A DNA stretch of 64,000 bases from Xestospongia muta (lineage: Eukaryota > Porifera > Demospongiae > Haplosclerida > Petrosiidae). The translations under genes and the position numbers were made by a program. Numbering within the stretch: the stretch's first letter is position 1; the number at the start of each line of letters is the position of its first letter. Shown in pieces: positions 1 to 14,051 of the stretch. Location of the stretch: assembly GCA_963693285.1 (NCBI GenBank), contig OY848917.1:29709245-29773244 (forward strand). The letters are read 5' to 3'. The notes under the pieces were generated by a model. That model worked only from the letters and a program-made list of their open reading frames with translations, made no database searches and was not told the origin of the DNA.

Positions 1-1884
1 TAATAATACTTATTAATATTGTATTTGCCTACACCTGTAACTAATGAATATAATTAACATTTACCATGAATGCTGACTTTGCTGTTGTGGCTGGTAATAT
101 AGCTGATATTTCATGGTTTGTCACCTAAACTTTGAGGTTTTCTATAATAGTATATACACTTGTTATCTTTCTCATAGGCCATTATATTTTTACTTTTACA
201 AAAGATCATTCATTCTCTTTGAAATGTACTTGTACCACAACAATCAATGAAGTTATTGTATATAGCTGTACAATAATGCTTTGTTAATTGACTCCATTGT
301 ATAGTCATAAAAGAAATGTCTGTATAAATTGACAATTGAGGTCTATAGTTAAACTCTTTGTTTTCTATTCTATATTATAAATAACCATTTACAGTATGTA
401 TACAGAATCCAATTCAAGGTTGACAAAATAGATCATAAAATTCGACACTTTCTAATATACCATAAATTGTGCCACTCAGTCTAGTCCTACCATTAATAGT
501 AATGTTTTACTATTCTAATTACATGTAAAAGCCAGATTCCTTTTTAAAGCTTCTATACATGTAATTAGCGTTATTTTAGTAAACAATGTTATAAATAAAC
601 CACAATCTACACTACAGTAGCAATCTATACTCAAAGTTGATCAGATTTTTGTAGAATTATAATATTTCTTGTTTCTTTTGCCACTAACTAAAACAAGAGA
701 CCAATCTTTTTTGAGAATTTTTCTACAGCAACTACTTCATTTTATCAGTGATCATGATACTAGTAAACTGATACACGTATAACCTAGCCATTTTAACACA
801 TACGGTACTGAACAAGACACTAGTCCTCCTAATTGCTGTGATAAAACTACGCAAACTTAACCTTGTTTAACTTAGGTCAAAAGTCTGCTACATGCAGCCT
901 AAAAGACATATTGTAATTTGTATAAAAGATGTTATACGTGTAATTATATATGTACTAGACACTACTAGATAGTTGTGTTGTTTTAGTTAACTAAAATGTA
1001 GTCTGGTTATATTTTAGTTAAATAATTATAACTAATTACAGTTAACTAAAATTATCTTCTGAGAGAACAAAACTAACTATAACTAATTTAGCCTCTGATA
1101 TCTATATTGATGCATACAAATACTGAACCATAACATAAGAGATGAATAACTAATATTAATCAATAAACCTAGTAATACATGTGTATATCTTTGCAAGATC
1201 TGTCAGTCAGATACATTTAGCAGCCAGATTGCATCGCATGATGAGTAATATTACCCAGTACTATATCTACATTAGCTAAGACCACACACCCAGTACTATA
1301 TCTACATTAGCTAAGACCACATGTAATAACTAAAAATACATAGTGCTGGAATTAATTAACTATAGCTATTTTTGTAGGAACACGAGTAGCTAAAACTAAC
1401 ATAAAGTATTGTCAAAGGACCTTAAACTAAGTATAACAAACAAAGTATTGTTCAGAGGACAAAACTAATACTAAATCAATGTAACAAAACAAAACTAAAA
1501 CACTGATTGGTATGTACAGGTGTATCTTTATTGTTTCGGTTACTAGTACATACTAATTTTATGTCAGCCTATATACCAAACTACATGTTCTTGTTCCCTT
1601 TAATTAACTTTTAGTGTACTACTATGATATGTACTAATATGAACAAAAACTATCATATAATTACATAATGCTACTCAATTTTAGCACGATACTTTCACAC
1701 CTTCATGATTCCGATCTCTGTTTCTTAATAAATAAGAAGTTATAAGATAATTTCTAAGTCTGTGATTAATAATTGTGCATATATAAATATATATCAATAT
1801 AATGCATTGTAAGTGAAGTATACATATAAATTATCTAATCTATTAAATATAGATTTAATTGTATTGTTTCTATTTATACTCTAG
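1..1884. other. No gene recognised; probable 5' intron or intergenic DNA
   Basis: AT-rich sequence without a convincing coding exon. I looked for a signal-peptide exon ending in a phase-1 GT donor that could feed the Kunitz exon at 1885 and found none, so the true first exon probably lies before the window. A 35-bp unit is repeated twice in tandem at 1253-1322, and a 16-bp palindrome (ttttagttaactaaaa) lies near 981-996. Confidence 0.5.
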
Positions 1885-3190
1885 ATGAAAAGTTTGAATG
1901 TAGACCACCTGAAGTTCGATTTTATTATGGAACTTCTTCAGGGACTTGTAGCGTTTTTTCATTTCAAAACTGTAGTGGAGGTTATTTGGGCAATATATTG
2001 AACAATTTTCTCACGTTAGATGAGTGTCAAAGAACATGCATTAAAAAAGGTAAGTACATCTGACATGTATATTATGATACTAAAAATACAGGAAAATAAG
2101 TGTAATACGTCTGGCAAACAAAATAATGGCACACTCTCTTGCTGCAAAAGAAAACAAATTCCCTGTACACATGTGTACTAGATAATCTAACACCTAATTT
2201 TGTTGATGACAGTATTTTCTGAAAGAGTAAAAACTCAAATATATTTATTTTATATATCTATATACTTCCATGATCTCAATCTTCTTTAGTATCATTGAAA
2301 TAGTTTGAACATGCTATAATTTCAAGCAGTTTGAAGTTAACAAGATAATAGGACTCCTAGTGTCGACCTAATGTATAAATGCTTCCCCTTGCTACTACTC
2401 TCTTAGACTTGTTACAACTTGTAATAGAACAAAGTAATAGGTTATATTGAAGATAGCTTAGCTTCTTGCACTTTTCTCAGTCACAAAATGACTGTTCCAA
2501 GCATAACTAGATAATATGCAGTTGAGCATTTTTGAAAGGTGAGCCATATCAATAAAATGCAAAAGAAGTTTGTAGCTTTTTACTAAACAAAATGAAAATC
2601 TTGTGTACTCTCTGAACACAATCCTTTTCTGTAGTTATTGCAATTGGATCTTTTGAAATGTAATGTACCGATTATGGAGTGTTAGTCAAAATAATATGTG
2701 TTTTTAATTTAATACTCAATTGTGTTAATGTATCTGTTACAAATTTTAATGTAAGTACTTTGTTGTAATAATAGAGAATCCTATGTCACTGTTGTAGCAC
2801 ATAAAGAGCCATTGTTCACATTGTGTAGTCAAGTATTTGAGTGATCACAAGATAGGATTCATTTCCTAATGCATGCACAAGTAAAGTATTCTATACAGGA
2901 ATTGTGGTGAGGCAATCATTATGTACTGTTAGTGTATTTTATATACCAATGATTGTGTTATTGATATATAATAATTCTGCAAAGTCTCTTTATGTCCTGT
3001 TTACGTTAGTGTAATGATAAGTTCTGTGTTAAGCATTTACCTAGTTCAAGCCTGAACTCTGAATTTAGTATTTATTTTATTAACTCTATTTTTAAAGAAA
3101 ATAAGAACAAAGTTTCAAATGGATAAATGGATTTTGCAGCGTACATTAACTTGTATTATGTTTGTGTGGCCTCTAATAAGCTTTAAACAC

Positions 3191-3225
<35 letters not shown>

Positions 3226-6191
3226 TATACATGTTTAAGGTACACATACACTGACTACGTTATTAATGGAGGTTCAATTGAGGCGGTTTCCAATTACTTT
3301 GCAAAACTTCTCTGGCCTTTTTTTACCAGAAAGCATGTTACTAAGTGATCTTGGAATATGGCCAACTATTTGTCCTATTTTCATAACAGAGACGGCGTAC
3401 CTGTCATAATTATTTTCCGGTTGTGTATTTAAGGTTAGAGTTTCTCCAACTATGGAAATCTATTCAGAGCTATATACATGATAATCACATACATAGAAGT
3501 TCCACTCGAGTGAAGCACTCTCTCCAACAACTGACTCACCATGGCTGCTAGATTGCTAGCTGTTTAGCTTGACTAGACATTTGGATGCAGTAACTGTTAA
3601 GTTCAGAATCACGTCAAAATTATTTATACCTAGTTACCTCCAGAAGCTAATAATAATAATGAAACCTTTCTAATACAACCATTGTGGACTGTGGTTAGGA
3701 CTTTGTATCCACAGACCACCTCTCTATTAGACCACTCTTGATTGACCCCATAGATGTTTGGTTGCTTTATTTAGGTTTCACTGCATTGTAATTAATGAAC
3801 TTGTACATGTACACTTAGCACTGTCTGTGCAATTAATGATCTGTAATAATCATGCATATGGCTGATCACTATAAGATCTAAACATAGCAAGTGACATATG
3901 TCTTGTGCGTAGACTATATTTCTTTTTTATTAATTTAATTATAAAGCCATTTAAATTCCATTTAGTAATTTAAGTTGAAGTGTTTGTACCTGTATGTGGG
4001 TGACAGCTGTTTACAGCTAACAATGTTTTCAGTGTACTGCTGATCCTGCTATGTTTTATGAGTTTGACTTGGTTATTATATTTTGACTGGCACACTCTGT
4101 GTACCAGGCAGTTCTAAGATTGTTTTGGACCATGTGTTATGTAAAAGGGTATGTTTGTTTTCATCTTTTTATTATATTATTGTATGGGACTCTCAAGTGT
4201 GCTGAATGAAATTAACTCAAATACAGTAACTGTCGACGCATAGCAATCAATGAATATCTTTACTTTTACTGCATACTTTTTTAATTGGGCATGACTGATT
4301 GAAGCCTCTGATTATGAATACTTCTTTGTGCAGTACCATAGCTTCTCCCAACTCTCCAGCCTTAGTCCCTTACAGTACCGTCAAATAATCATAGGACAAA
4401 TGTTATAATGATATTATTATGATGGAAATAAAGGATCATAATTTAATGGCTTTTTTATTGTCAGGCAGTCTTATAGTAATTGTTTTAGACCAAGTGTTGT
4501 GTGTATACTTATATATGTCCACTTTTTAATTTTTAGTTTGTTGTATTCGAATTTCGAGAGTGACATAAGTTAAACCACATCCTTTAGTTGCTGACGTAAA
4601 TAGCAACCAATGAATTTCATTGACCCTAACCACAAGCGCTACGACAATGTGTGTGACTGACAACATTCGAAGCTTCTCTTGCTATATCTTTTTTCAGATT
4701 TAATTACTTTAGAAATTTAACTGGAAAAAACTTAGACAATTTCTTAGTACCTAGATTACAATCTTTGATGATTATCTCTCAATGCATTTACTTTCCATTT
4801 AGCTATGTGTGCATGTGTGCGTGCTAACATGACTTATCATGTCAACATGATACGCTTTAAACTTATAATATATGTTATGTTTTTGTTTAATTTATTAGGG
4901 TAATATGTTATTATGTTTAGATAACATAACAATTATGCTTTTGTTAAAATATTTTTTGTAGTTAGAGAGTATAATATAGAAGTAAATGGCCATATTTGTC
5001 AAATGTTTTGACTTCTACACAGTTCTCTATATGAATTTGTTGCGAAAATGGCTAACATATTAACTAAAATCTCTTTTTGTCTGGTAAAGTCACTTTCTTT
5101 GTTGACAGTCTGAACAGATTTGTATCCTCAATTTCTTATCTTTTAATTTGATTCTGCTCTATTAAAATATTCTAAATAAATACAAAATGTTGACAAAAAT
5201 GTTTTCATACCTCACTAGGTCAACATGTCTACATAATGAATAAGCAAAAAACTTTTAAAATTCTATAGAATACAGTAAACTTAGTTTAATAATAAAGTTG
5301 AACATTCATTGAATCGCTACCAGAGGTTCATACAGGGAGGGGGAGCCCTGGGATATTCTCCCTCCCCCCCTCCCCCAAATAATTTTCCATATATATTTTT
5401 ATTTTTATAATTATTTAAGTTGAAGTTCAATACGCCTATTTTTGGTTTGAAAATATCAATTATTGCATTAACGTCAACATCTTTTAATGGAGGTCCTTCT
5501 ATTGCAATCTTCATTAAATGTTCAAGATTTGAATCAGATAGTCGATAGTCAATATTGTATGGGTCATAAGAGGAGCATTGACCGAATTTTTCCCCTCCAA
5601 AGTTCAAATCCTGTATGAACGAACCCCTGGCTACTTTTCTACTTATGCTTACATACTTCACTGAAGTGAGTGGTATATACATTTTAGTTTACACAAAATA
5701 CTCTGAAAACAGGTTTTTTTGTGAACATTAAAACACTAGGGAGGTACGTATGTTGTTTTAAGACAAGAAATGTCTTTTCCATTCTGAATATACTGCTTTT
5801 TTCAAAGATTTTATAAATTGATAAGTCAATATTTAGTCTCTTATCAAATAAATCATTTTGCTACTTTTGTCAATTTTCAATGCTTCCTTACCCGCAATCT
5901 TAAAATGAAATATACAAAATTATGAAATGATTTGTATTTTTAAATTATAGGATTGTAATATCCTAAAATTATATTGGAACATCTGGTATTTTAAAACTAA
6001 CATCAAAGTACTACATACAGTCAGGACATACATACATGTGTATAATTAATATTGTAAACCATATAAAAGAACATCAAAGTTCTTTTACTCTATATCAAAG
6101 AACTTTTGAACTTGTTTAAAGTACCTCCCAAGTGTTTACAGAAATACTTCTTTTCTGAGTATTTTGTGGGAGATGAATATGTATGTTATTC

Positions 6192-6229
<38 letters not shown>

Positions 6230-8427
6230 CTATGTATACTGAAGTATCTAGGTCTGTTGTGTTGAGAGTGCTCAATGTCATTTAGACAGAGCGAGTTAGA
6301 TAAGAGTTGAGGGACAGAAGAACAGATCTCTGCTTAGTTGCTGTTACTTCGAGTTTCACGCATTATGCAATCATCAGACAGCTAAGCAGAGATCTGTTCT
6401 TCTGTCCCTCAACTCTTATTATAACTATGTATGTATAGACGAATATGTACATTATTCATATATTATTATATATATATATTATAACTATGTATAAATGCTT
6501 TTTTGCAAGTTTCTCTCACATTATTATTAAATCTCTTTTGAATTTAACTATTAATGATCAGTGAAGCATGTAAGCATAAGCAGAAAGGTAATGCTTCAAT
6601 GATTGTTTAAATAGTGTCACAACAACAACCACACAATTTTCTGTTACAAAATACCGGATAATATTTGTATAATATGTGATGTCTATATGAATGGAATAAA
6701 CTCCTTCTGACAAACAAGTTCATTTGTTGCATCGATGTCTTACACACGTACCTATTGTCATTCAATATTATTAGAAATATGATTGAAATGATATAAACTA
6801 TAACAGACAAGGAAATATTTGTTAAGTCAGACAAGAGTAGAAACTAGGGAACAATGTTTGATGTGTTTTGGTTTTGGCTTTTATTGTTATCTTGCTAGCT
6901 GTAGATTTTAGACTCTGAGATGTTTAAAATTATCATTTGACCAACACACTACTGTAAATGCATTCTCTCATAATAAAGTGTGATGCTCCCTTTCCACAGT
7001 GGACTATGCAAGTTACATTATTGTTGGTCATTCTCGTGTAACTTTTAATGTAATGCGCAATGCATTCAACTGAAAGCATAAATTAATGACAATATTTCTT
7101 TTGTTAGTAGCAATGTTAGGTAATGACATCTGTAGTTAAAAGATTTTCATGTCATTAGCTTTTCCTAGCAATCAATATATGTGGCTTCATTTTATGAACT
7201 GTCAAACAGCCACCATTAACTTTGGTTAGATGTGTACACTCTCCTTGTACATGTTAAGATTGATTGTAGGTTGATGATAGGTTGATGATAGGTTGATTGT
7301 AGGTTGATGATAGGTTGATGATAGGTTGATGATAGGTTGATGATAGGTTGATTGTAGGTTGATGATAGGTTGATGATAGGTTGATGATAGGTTGATTGTA
7401 GGTTGATGATAGGTTGATGATAGGTTGATGATAGGTTGATGATAGGTTGATGATAGGTTGATGATAGGTTCATTATTGTACACATCATACCAGTAATTGA
7501 TGCATTTAATTGTTGCTGTTAATGATCGCCTATAGGCTTTAGTTATTTCCATGCTACAATTGTTTTAAGTGTGTGTGTGTGTGTGTGTGTGTGTGATGCT
7601 AACTTAGGATACTATTTATTATTTCCAGATTCTTATATATTGTATCTTCAATGAAGTACTTACTTAAGACTGAAGTCCAAAATCAGTTGTTTGTTGCTTT
7701 AGAGGTAGCTGTGGGTTTCTCAGAAACTTATTGAGATTTACCTATGTCAGCTGAAAGAAGCCTCAGGCAGTGTTATGGTGGAGTTTATATCACTAATTGC
7801 TTGCACTCTCAAACCACAGGTTATAGAAGTTTTGACCAGCTGTGTACATGTGCCCTTTTATAACATAACAAGTTTATATTAAACATATGCCCTGATTCTG
7901 TAACACTTTGCAACTTACAATTATTATCTAGACACATTTTTAATATTAGTACTACATATAGAATTATAGAATTATTTATCCATTTTTTTTCTTATAGATG
8001 AACCTACTACTCCTGCTGTAATTCTACCACCTGGTAAGTGACTATGATTTAATACTTATTTGAACTGAGGAAACTTATAAAACTGTATTTCAAATTATGT
8101 TCATTTGTTTAGATAATTCAAATTGTACCCTACCTCCGGACATAGGTTTTATAGACTTAAATAAAAGTCAAATTCGAATAATAACAATGAGATATTTTTA
8201 CAATGCAACTGGTGGTGTTTGCTCAACATTCTATTATATTGGTGAAGGAGGAAATGCTAATAATTTTGAGACAGAGGATCAATGTAATAGGGTGTGCTGT
8301 AAGTTTTAAAGTATTAGCATGTGCATTGTAGTGAGTCTCTCTTCCTCCCTCCCTTCCTCCCCCCCCTCTCTCTCTCTCAGACCCAGGTTTACCACCTACA
8401 TCAACAGCATATATGTCCTCATCATCG

Positions 8428-8458
<31 letters not shown>

Positions 8459-11400
8459 TATCTGGTTAGTAAAACATGATTTTTTGTTAAATAAACTGCA
8501 ATGGTTTTTTTAATTACCTACCACATTTCATCTGTTGCTTAGCAACATTATGACATCATAATGTGTTTACTATATGCAAGTACATATACTACAATATTCA
8601 TTTTAAATGTATTACATCATACATTTCATATAATACTACATATTGGCTGTATTGTATGGCTCACAACAACTAGGAGCTCACTAGTGTCAAAACAACACAA
8701 TAAGGAGCATTCAATGTAAGAAGGAGCATCTGGTGTAAATATCTATAAAAGTGTTGAACTATATCCATATATGGACTTAATTTAAAATAGTTTGTGAAGC
8801 TGTAACTAATTAAGTGGGTGAGCTCATAGTTGCTAACTACTGTAAAATGGCTAAGCAATGCAACTTAGTGAAGATATTATTAGTATTGACTTGTATTGTT
8901 CAACTGCTTTGATTTCTTTAACAACAAATTCTGCCATTGTCTCTAAGTCTAATTCTTTAAATGACTTCACAATAAATTGAATTTCTTTCTTCTCTTTATT
9001 GCTTTCTTTACCATAGTCATCAAAATAATCGTATTCATTGTCTGCCTTGTCACTTACTTAACACTTCATATGATTATAACATCAAGGAAAAATATAAGGA
9101 AAACTGCCTGAGCAAATGACTCATCAATAGTTACAACACTATCATAATAAGAGTTTGATGCACCTATGTATTGCTTGGTGATGCTCCTGCAACAACTGAT
9201 AAATTCTATAGGAAATGATGAACATTCTCATAGTTTTTCATATTACCAAAATTATTAAGTCTGTATGTACTATATACATGTACATATGATTTTCATTGAG
9301 TACATATTCAAAAAATCAATTTGTCCACATTTTTAACCAGGTCACTTATTTTTACAGGCTACTTTGATACCACAACATCTGCGTCAACATTAAACATGCA
9401 AACATTATCATCATCATTTGGTTAGTGTAGCATGATTTGTTGATAAATAAATTGCAAAGATTGTGTTAATTACCTATCAGTTGCTTAGCAACATCATGAC
9501 ATCATTTATTTCTTGATCGATCAATTTGATTTTAACCTCATGTCTACATTATGTACAAGTACTTGTACATGTCACTTTGGAGAGTGAATGATACATAGTG
9601 TAGATCCAAAAAAGAGGAAAAGATTGGCTATTTCTTGCAGAATTTTTCTGTCATTGTGAACCATACAAATACAGCTGGTATATATAGTTGATACATATAG
9701 TACTACATGTAAAATAAATATATATTACAACAATAGAATAAAAACAGTAAGGAATGTATATACAGATTGCATGATACAAACTGTTTATAACTAATAATGA
9801 TTTATTAAAAGAAATAAAAATACTTTCATTTGATAAACAATCAAATGAAAGTATAATAATACAATAATAATCAAAGCAATGTACATATATACATTACACA
9901 TAGCCCGGACAATCTCACGCCAGTCAGGTACAAAGTGTGCCAAGCATAAAAGCTCGAAGATACATTCTAGATGCTAAGCATGCCATTTTTACATGCAAGC
10001 AACACACTGAAAATGTCATTTACAAGATTGATTGATTAATCAGTTTCTTATGTATATTATTTTATACAGGAATAGCTACTACTACGACAGTGGCAAGTGA
10101 CTTGACTGACATCTATTATCCAACATCATCCCCATCTTCAACAAGACAAAATTCTAAAACACCCAGTACCATTAATCCTTATTTGTATGCTTCTATTGGC
10201 GCCATTGTTGTGATTGTGTTGTTCCTAGTTCTGGCATCTACAGTGCTGATTGGTATGTACATATGGTTTAAAAGAGCCATTGTGAGTGATGCTTCTTGTA
10301 TGGAAGCTGCTGCTCCCTCAAAATCTTCAGCACCATGGTCAGTATATATTGTAAATGTATTAGGATACTATATTCTAACTTGTGTAAGTATCTCTGTGTT
10401 GTGATGGCATGTATTGTAGTGCATGTATTGTAGTACATGTATTGTAGTACATGTATTTGTGAAATTATAATTGTTATGTATTGGACTGATTAATTTTGTT
10501 TTTAAGTGACATTGATTTATTGACCAGCAATTTCCAAGTAATTAATTAATTATGTATCAATAATGATTGTCTCTGGGAAACCAACAAACAGAATTATACA
10601 CTGTAACTGAAAAACTATTCACTATTTGTACTGAAGGTGCTAATTTCACATTAAACATTCACATTTTGGAAATTGAACAGCTAGTAAAGAGAATTCTAAA
10701 TTCTAGAAGCCAGAAAAGCTAGCCAACTAGCCTAGAAGTAATTTATAAGCTTGGTATTCTTATTGTGGTAAACATTAATTGACTGTCATGTTCATTACCA
10801 GTTAACATCTACAGTTTAATTTCATTTCTTATTTTTGATTGCGGCATATAATAATGGATTTTGTAGTTACTAAATGCTAGAAACAGACAATGCAACAAGC
10901 TGTGTGTGCCAGTCAGTATAAACACTTTTGAATAAACTACACCTTGAAACTTGGTAATATAATATCACCAAATTTTGTGAGCTAAGTAGATAAGTAAAAA
11001 TGTCTTCTTTGTGCATTGTGCTTTGATTTTATCATCAACTGTGAAGCAATTTATCTCCTTATACCTTTTGTACATGTACATATACATGTATATGTACATG
11101 TACATATACACATATAAGTATATGTACATATACATGTATGTGTACATCTACATATACATGTATATATACATGTTTGCTTTACCTCATTTTTATATCATTA
11201 TACAATGTAATAAGCTGTCACTTATTGTGTCTAAAATTTGTTTGTATAATTAAAATCCTCAAAATTACACTGTATTATGTTAAATTTATTCTCATGTTGG
11301 TAATTATTATATTAACCCATTGTTGACAGTTATCACAAATCTGTGGCATCACTGTTTGTCCTGTTTGTCCTATAAAGTAAAACTGCAATGTTACTGTCAG

Positions 11401-13638
11401 TGGAAAACTTTTAATCCCTTCCAGTGTTATAGCTTAACTATGATAGAAGAGGTTTAAAGCCTGTCAGACAAAACATTCTGTCAAAAAATAGAATTTCTGT
11501 CAAGTGGTTTCATTGCCTTATCAAAGTTTCAATGTTATGGTTGACTTTTAAAGCCTTATTTCCATTGATAAGATGGCTGTCTTATTAAGCCTCGTTTCCA
11601 TGGATAAGCTGGTTGTCTTATAAGCCTCGTTTTCATTGATAAACTGGCTGTCTTATAAGCCTCGTTTTCATTGATAAACTGGCTGTCTTATAAGCCTCGT
11701 TTTCATTGATAAACTGACTGTCTTATAAGCCTCGTTTTCATTGATAAACTGGCTGTCTTATAAGCCTCGTTTTCATTGATAAACTGGCTGTCTTATAAGC
11801 CTCGTTTCCATGGATGAGTTAGTTGTCTTTTAAGCCTCGTTTCCATAGATAACCTTTCAGATTCCACTAAGTATTCTTAATACTACATACTAATGGCTCT
11901 AAAAACATAAAATATAAGATAAAAACAGCAATTTGTCATGGACTTGATAACATTACGAATGTACATGTAAGAGTGACCATTTAAATATACATATATTGGT
12001 GGATAACACTAATACTTGTAGTTCTCCCAGCAGCTATTTACAATTCTATTTTATTGTGTTACTGTTTTTTATCGTTCTCTGAAGCATGCTGGGCAGTTCC
12101 ATAACTGTTTTTTGTCAAGTGCTATATATGTATTTTAAATGTATATGTATATACTGAATGTGTGACTTTATTTGGAAAATAATGCCTTAATTGAGGTGAA
12201 AAGTTTGAAGGTTTTACTAAGTTTTATTGTTAAGTAGCCTAATTAATTGGTCATCCTGGACACCAAATTTAGTAAACTTTTTACAATATATCAGTGTAGT
12301 GAAGTGTAAACACAACTGCAGTAAATTAACAGCTTCTTGGATAGTTGCTTCTTTGCAAAAGGCATAACAGCATGTTTAATATAAATCTTCTGACAAGCTA
12401 TAGCATTACCCTAACGGCTCTTAGGTTTGTATATAGACATTTAGGATATTCCAAATACATAACCTAATGACCACATGCTTTTTCATAGACAATAAATACC
12501 AATGCTTAAACTAAATAATGTACGATACGTACATGTATACTATTTCGCTATTTGTTTCTAGAATTGACATCAGTCTTTCACAATTTCTCATTGAAGACTT
12601 GCAAACAATGTCTGGATATGAGGATGCAGCTGTATATTCACTTTAAGTTCACAACACTTTGAGCACAGTTTATTTTGCTTAGCACTGCATAGACTTAAGC
12701 CATTATGAAATTGTAAAAGCTAACTATATAGTTAGTAATAGTAGGTGTTACTATTGTGACATATTCTAAACTAATTAAAATGCTAGTAATAATTTTAGTG
12801 ATTTTAATTGTCAAAGTTGAAAAGACAATACAAAATTTATGACTCACTAACTATTGTCAATCCTAATTGTTTTTCCTTTGCTGAGCTACAAGTTGAAAAA
12901 CATTGTCTTTACTGTTGATACTATAAACATTGATCATTAGTTTTTATAACTGAAGATGAGTCTGGATTAAGCTGGTATGCAATCCATTAAAACAAAATTG
13001 TATAAAAATGCTAAAATGTATAGCACTTATTTTGTTTATGGTTTCTTTGTGTTATTGTTTACTAAATGAGAAATCACTTGTCACATGAAGAAAATGTTGA
13101 CAAAGATTTCCCATAATTCTGTCTTATTGTACCAGTAATACTAATAGAGGTACTGTTTGTGTCTACATTATTGTAGGAATGGTATCATAAGATTATGCTA
13201 TAATTTATACTGTTACTAGAACCCCATTCCATAGCCTAAACCCTAAACACTTGAGTGTACGATCATAGATTGTATATGTAAGCTACAAGCCAGTAGTGGG
13301 CCACTATAGTTGTGTTTTAACACAAACAGCAAGTTATGCATTAATGTAATAATAATATCAAAATATAGGGCTGACGATACCACTCGCACAATCATCAGAA
13401 CATTCTAACACAATGGCACATTGCGTGAATTAATGTTAATAGTGCCTTTTAATACTCAAGCAGAATTTTAGTTTTTCATGTTATCTGTCAGTAAACTAGC
13501 ATATTTTAACTTCATTTTTATATTTTACTTATTAGGCAACCTCATACTTACTTGGCTGTTATAAGAGGTAAGAAATCACAAAATGATGTTCCCTGTTCTC
13601 CTGTATCTGGTTCCTCGTCATCTTCAGTTGATTATTAA
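1885..13638 (+). CDS. Two-Kunitz-domain type I membrane protein, 5' end missing
   Basis: Seven exons join without a frame break: 1885-2049, 7998-8033, 8113-8298, 8381-8464, 9358-9420, 10070-10337, 13536-13638 (300 residues after the incomplete first codon). The first five introns are phase 1 and the last is phase 2. Exon 1 holds a Kunitz-like domain (FYYGTSSGTC, then NNF and DECQRTC). Exon 3 holds a second one (RYFYNATGGVC, GGNANNFETEDQC). Exons 4-6 encode a Ser/Thr-rich stalk including a poly-Ser run from TCA repeats. A single membrane helix follows in exon 6 (IGAIVVIVLFLVLAS), and a short tail with TYLAV ends in SSSSSVDY. Kunitz domains are usually serine protease inhibitors, but both domains lack the second cysteine and domain 2 also lacks the fourth, so classical inhibition is doubtful. 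The signal peptide was not found. The splice chain is my inference; the phase agreement across six introns makes it strong. Confidence 0.8.
2050..5320. other. Intron 1 of the Kunitz gene, 5' part
   Basis: No coding exon recognised. A (GT)n microsatellite lies at 3192-3224. The rest is unremarkable AT-rich DNA. Confidence 0.5.
3192..3224. repeat. (GT)n microsatellite
   Basis: Uninterrupted GT dinucleotide run inside intron 1 of the Kunitz gene. A second GT run lies at 7569-7595. Confidence 0.9.
5321..5682 (-). mobile_element. hAT transposon 3' end with C-terminal transposase remnant
   Basis: On the minus strand an open frame (5682 to 5317) contains SNLEHLMKIAIEGPPL followed by an acidic stretch. 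It resembles the extreme C-terminus of hAT transposases of the ZNF862/GTF2I-repeat type, as I remember that family. The coding stretch ends in a G-rich segment. The plus-strand end at 5321 begins cagaggttcatacagggagg, which resembles a hAT terminal inverted repeat of the CAGTGGCGGATCCAGG kind. The catalytic core and the other end are not visible, so this is a 5'-truncated fossil inside intron 1 of the Kunitz gene. Confidence 0.6.
6178..6500. repeat. Perfect 37-bp hairpin insert between two AT-rich direct repeats
   Basis: Positions 6301-6337 and 6382-6418 are exact reverse complements (37 of 37) with a 44-nt loop. The hairpin-bearing segment (about 6249-6420) is flanked by two similar AT-rich copies (about 6178-6240 and 6436-6492) that each contain a catatatta stretch, a TA run and ataactatgtat. 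This could be a foldback or MITE-like element inserted into, or copied together with, an AT satellite. Confidence 0.75.
7257..7470. repeat. 11-bp minisatellite
   Basis: About 19 tandem copies of an 11-bp unit (gttgatgatag, with gttgattgtag variants), located in intron 1 of the Kunitz gene. Open frames read across it are repeat artefacts. Confidence 0.95.
10404..10460 (+). repeat. Short tandem repeat just 3' of Kunitz exon 6
   Basis: Roughly four copies of a 14-15 bp unit (catgtattgtagta), in the last intron of the Kunitz gene. Confidence 0.8.
11048..11172. repeat. TACATA-rich palindromic satellite
   Basis: Dense array of tacatgtacata/tacatatacatg words. Reading frames on both strands give Met-Tyr-Ile repeats, so the small open frames here are not genes. 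It lies in the last intron of the Kunitz gene. Confidence 0.85.
11543..11853 (+). repeat. 35-bp minisatellite
   Basis: About eight copies of a 35-bp unit containing taagcctcgttttcattgat. The central copies are nearly identical and the outer ones are diverged (tccatggat, tccatagat). It lies in the last intron of the Kunitz gene. Confidence 0.95.
12562..12646 (+). other. Possible alternative tail exon of the Kunitz gene
   Basis: A good acceptor (tttgtttctag) is followed by an open stretch that would encode IDISLSQFLIEDLQTMSGYE and then DAAVYSL before a stop. The Tyr-rich short ending resembles a receptor tail. It cannot be joined directly to the donor at 10337, because the junction codon would be TGA, so it would need another exon in between. 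The downstream exon at 13536 joins that donor cleanly. Confidence 0.25.
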
Positions 13639-14051
13639 AAGACCACCAAGATTTCTCTTCTACTTACTACCACATTTTCAGTAACATGTACCACCAAGTT
13701 TTGCAGACTAGTCAATACATAGTTCATTCTTTATTATCAATTTTGCTTAAAGTAATATTATACAAAAGACAATTGAAGTATTAATGTTCTTTTTTGTAAT
13801 ATACATTTTGCTCGACATAAACTAGTTAATTGTGTCAAATTGTTTTATGTAATCATATCTCTAATCATCTTATATTGTCTGTTAGAAATTAAACTTGTTG
13901 GTGTTAGCGTTAAAGTTAGTTGTTATTTTATCTTATTACTTTGTGTTGTGTCTTTTTTGACAAGGTTGAGTTTCTTATTGTGAAAGTTGTGTGAATTTTA
14001 ATTAATAGGGGGAGGGCTATAGGCTTAGTTCGATAAGACGTATCATAATTT

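Noticed and set aside
7216..7552. Two minus-strand open frames of 90 and 108 codons
   Set aside because: They are translations of the 11-bp minisatellite and encode only the repeated word.
10965..11326. Small open frames rich in Met, Tyr and Ile on both strands
   Set aside because: Product of the TACATA satellite; no splice sites or motifs.
11543..11853. CRISPR-like regular repeats
   Set aside because: Contiguous tandem units without unique spacers, and a eukaryotic context.
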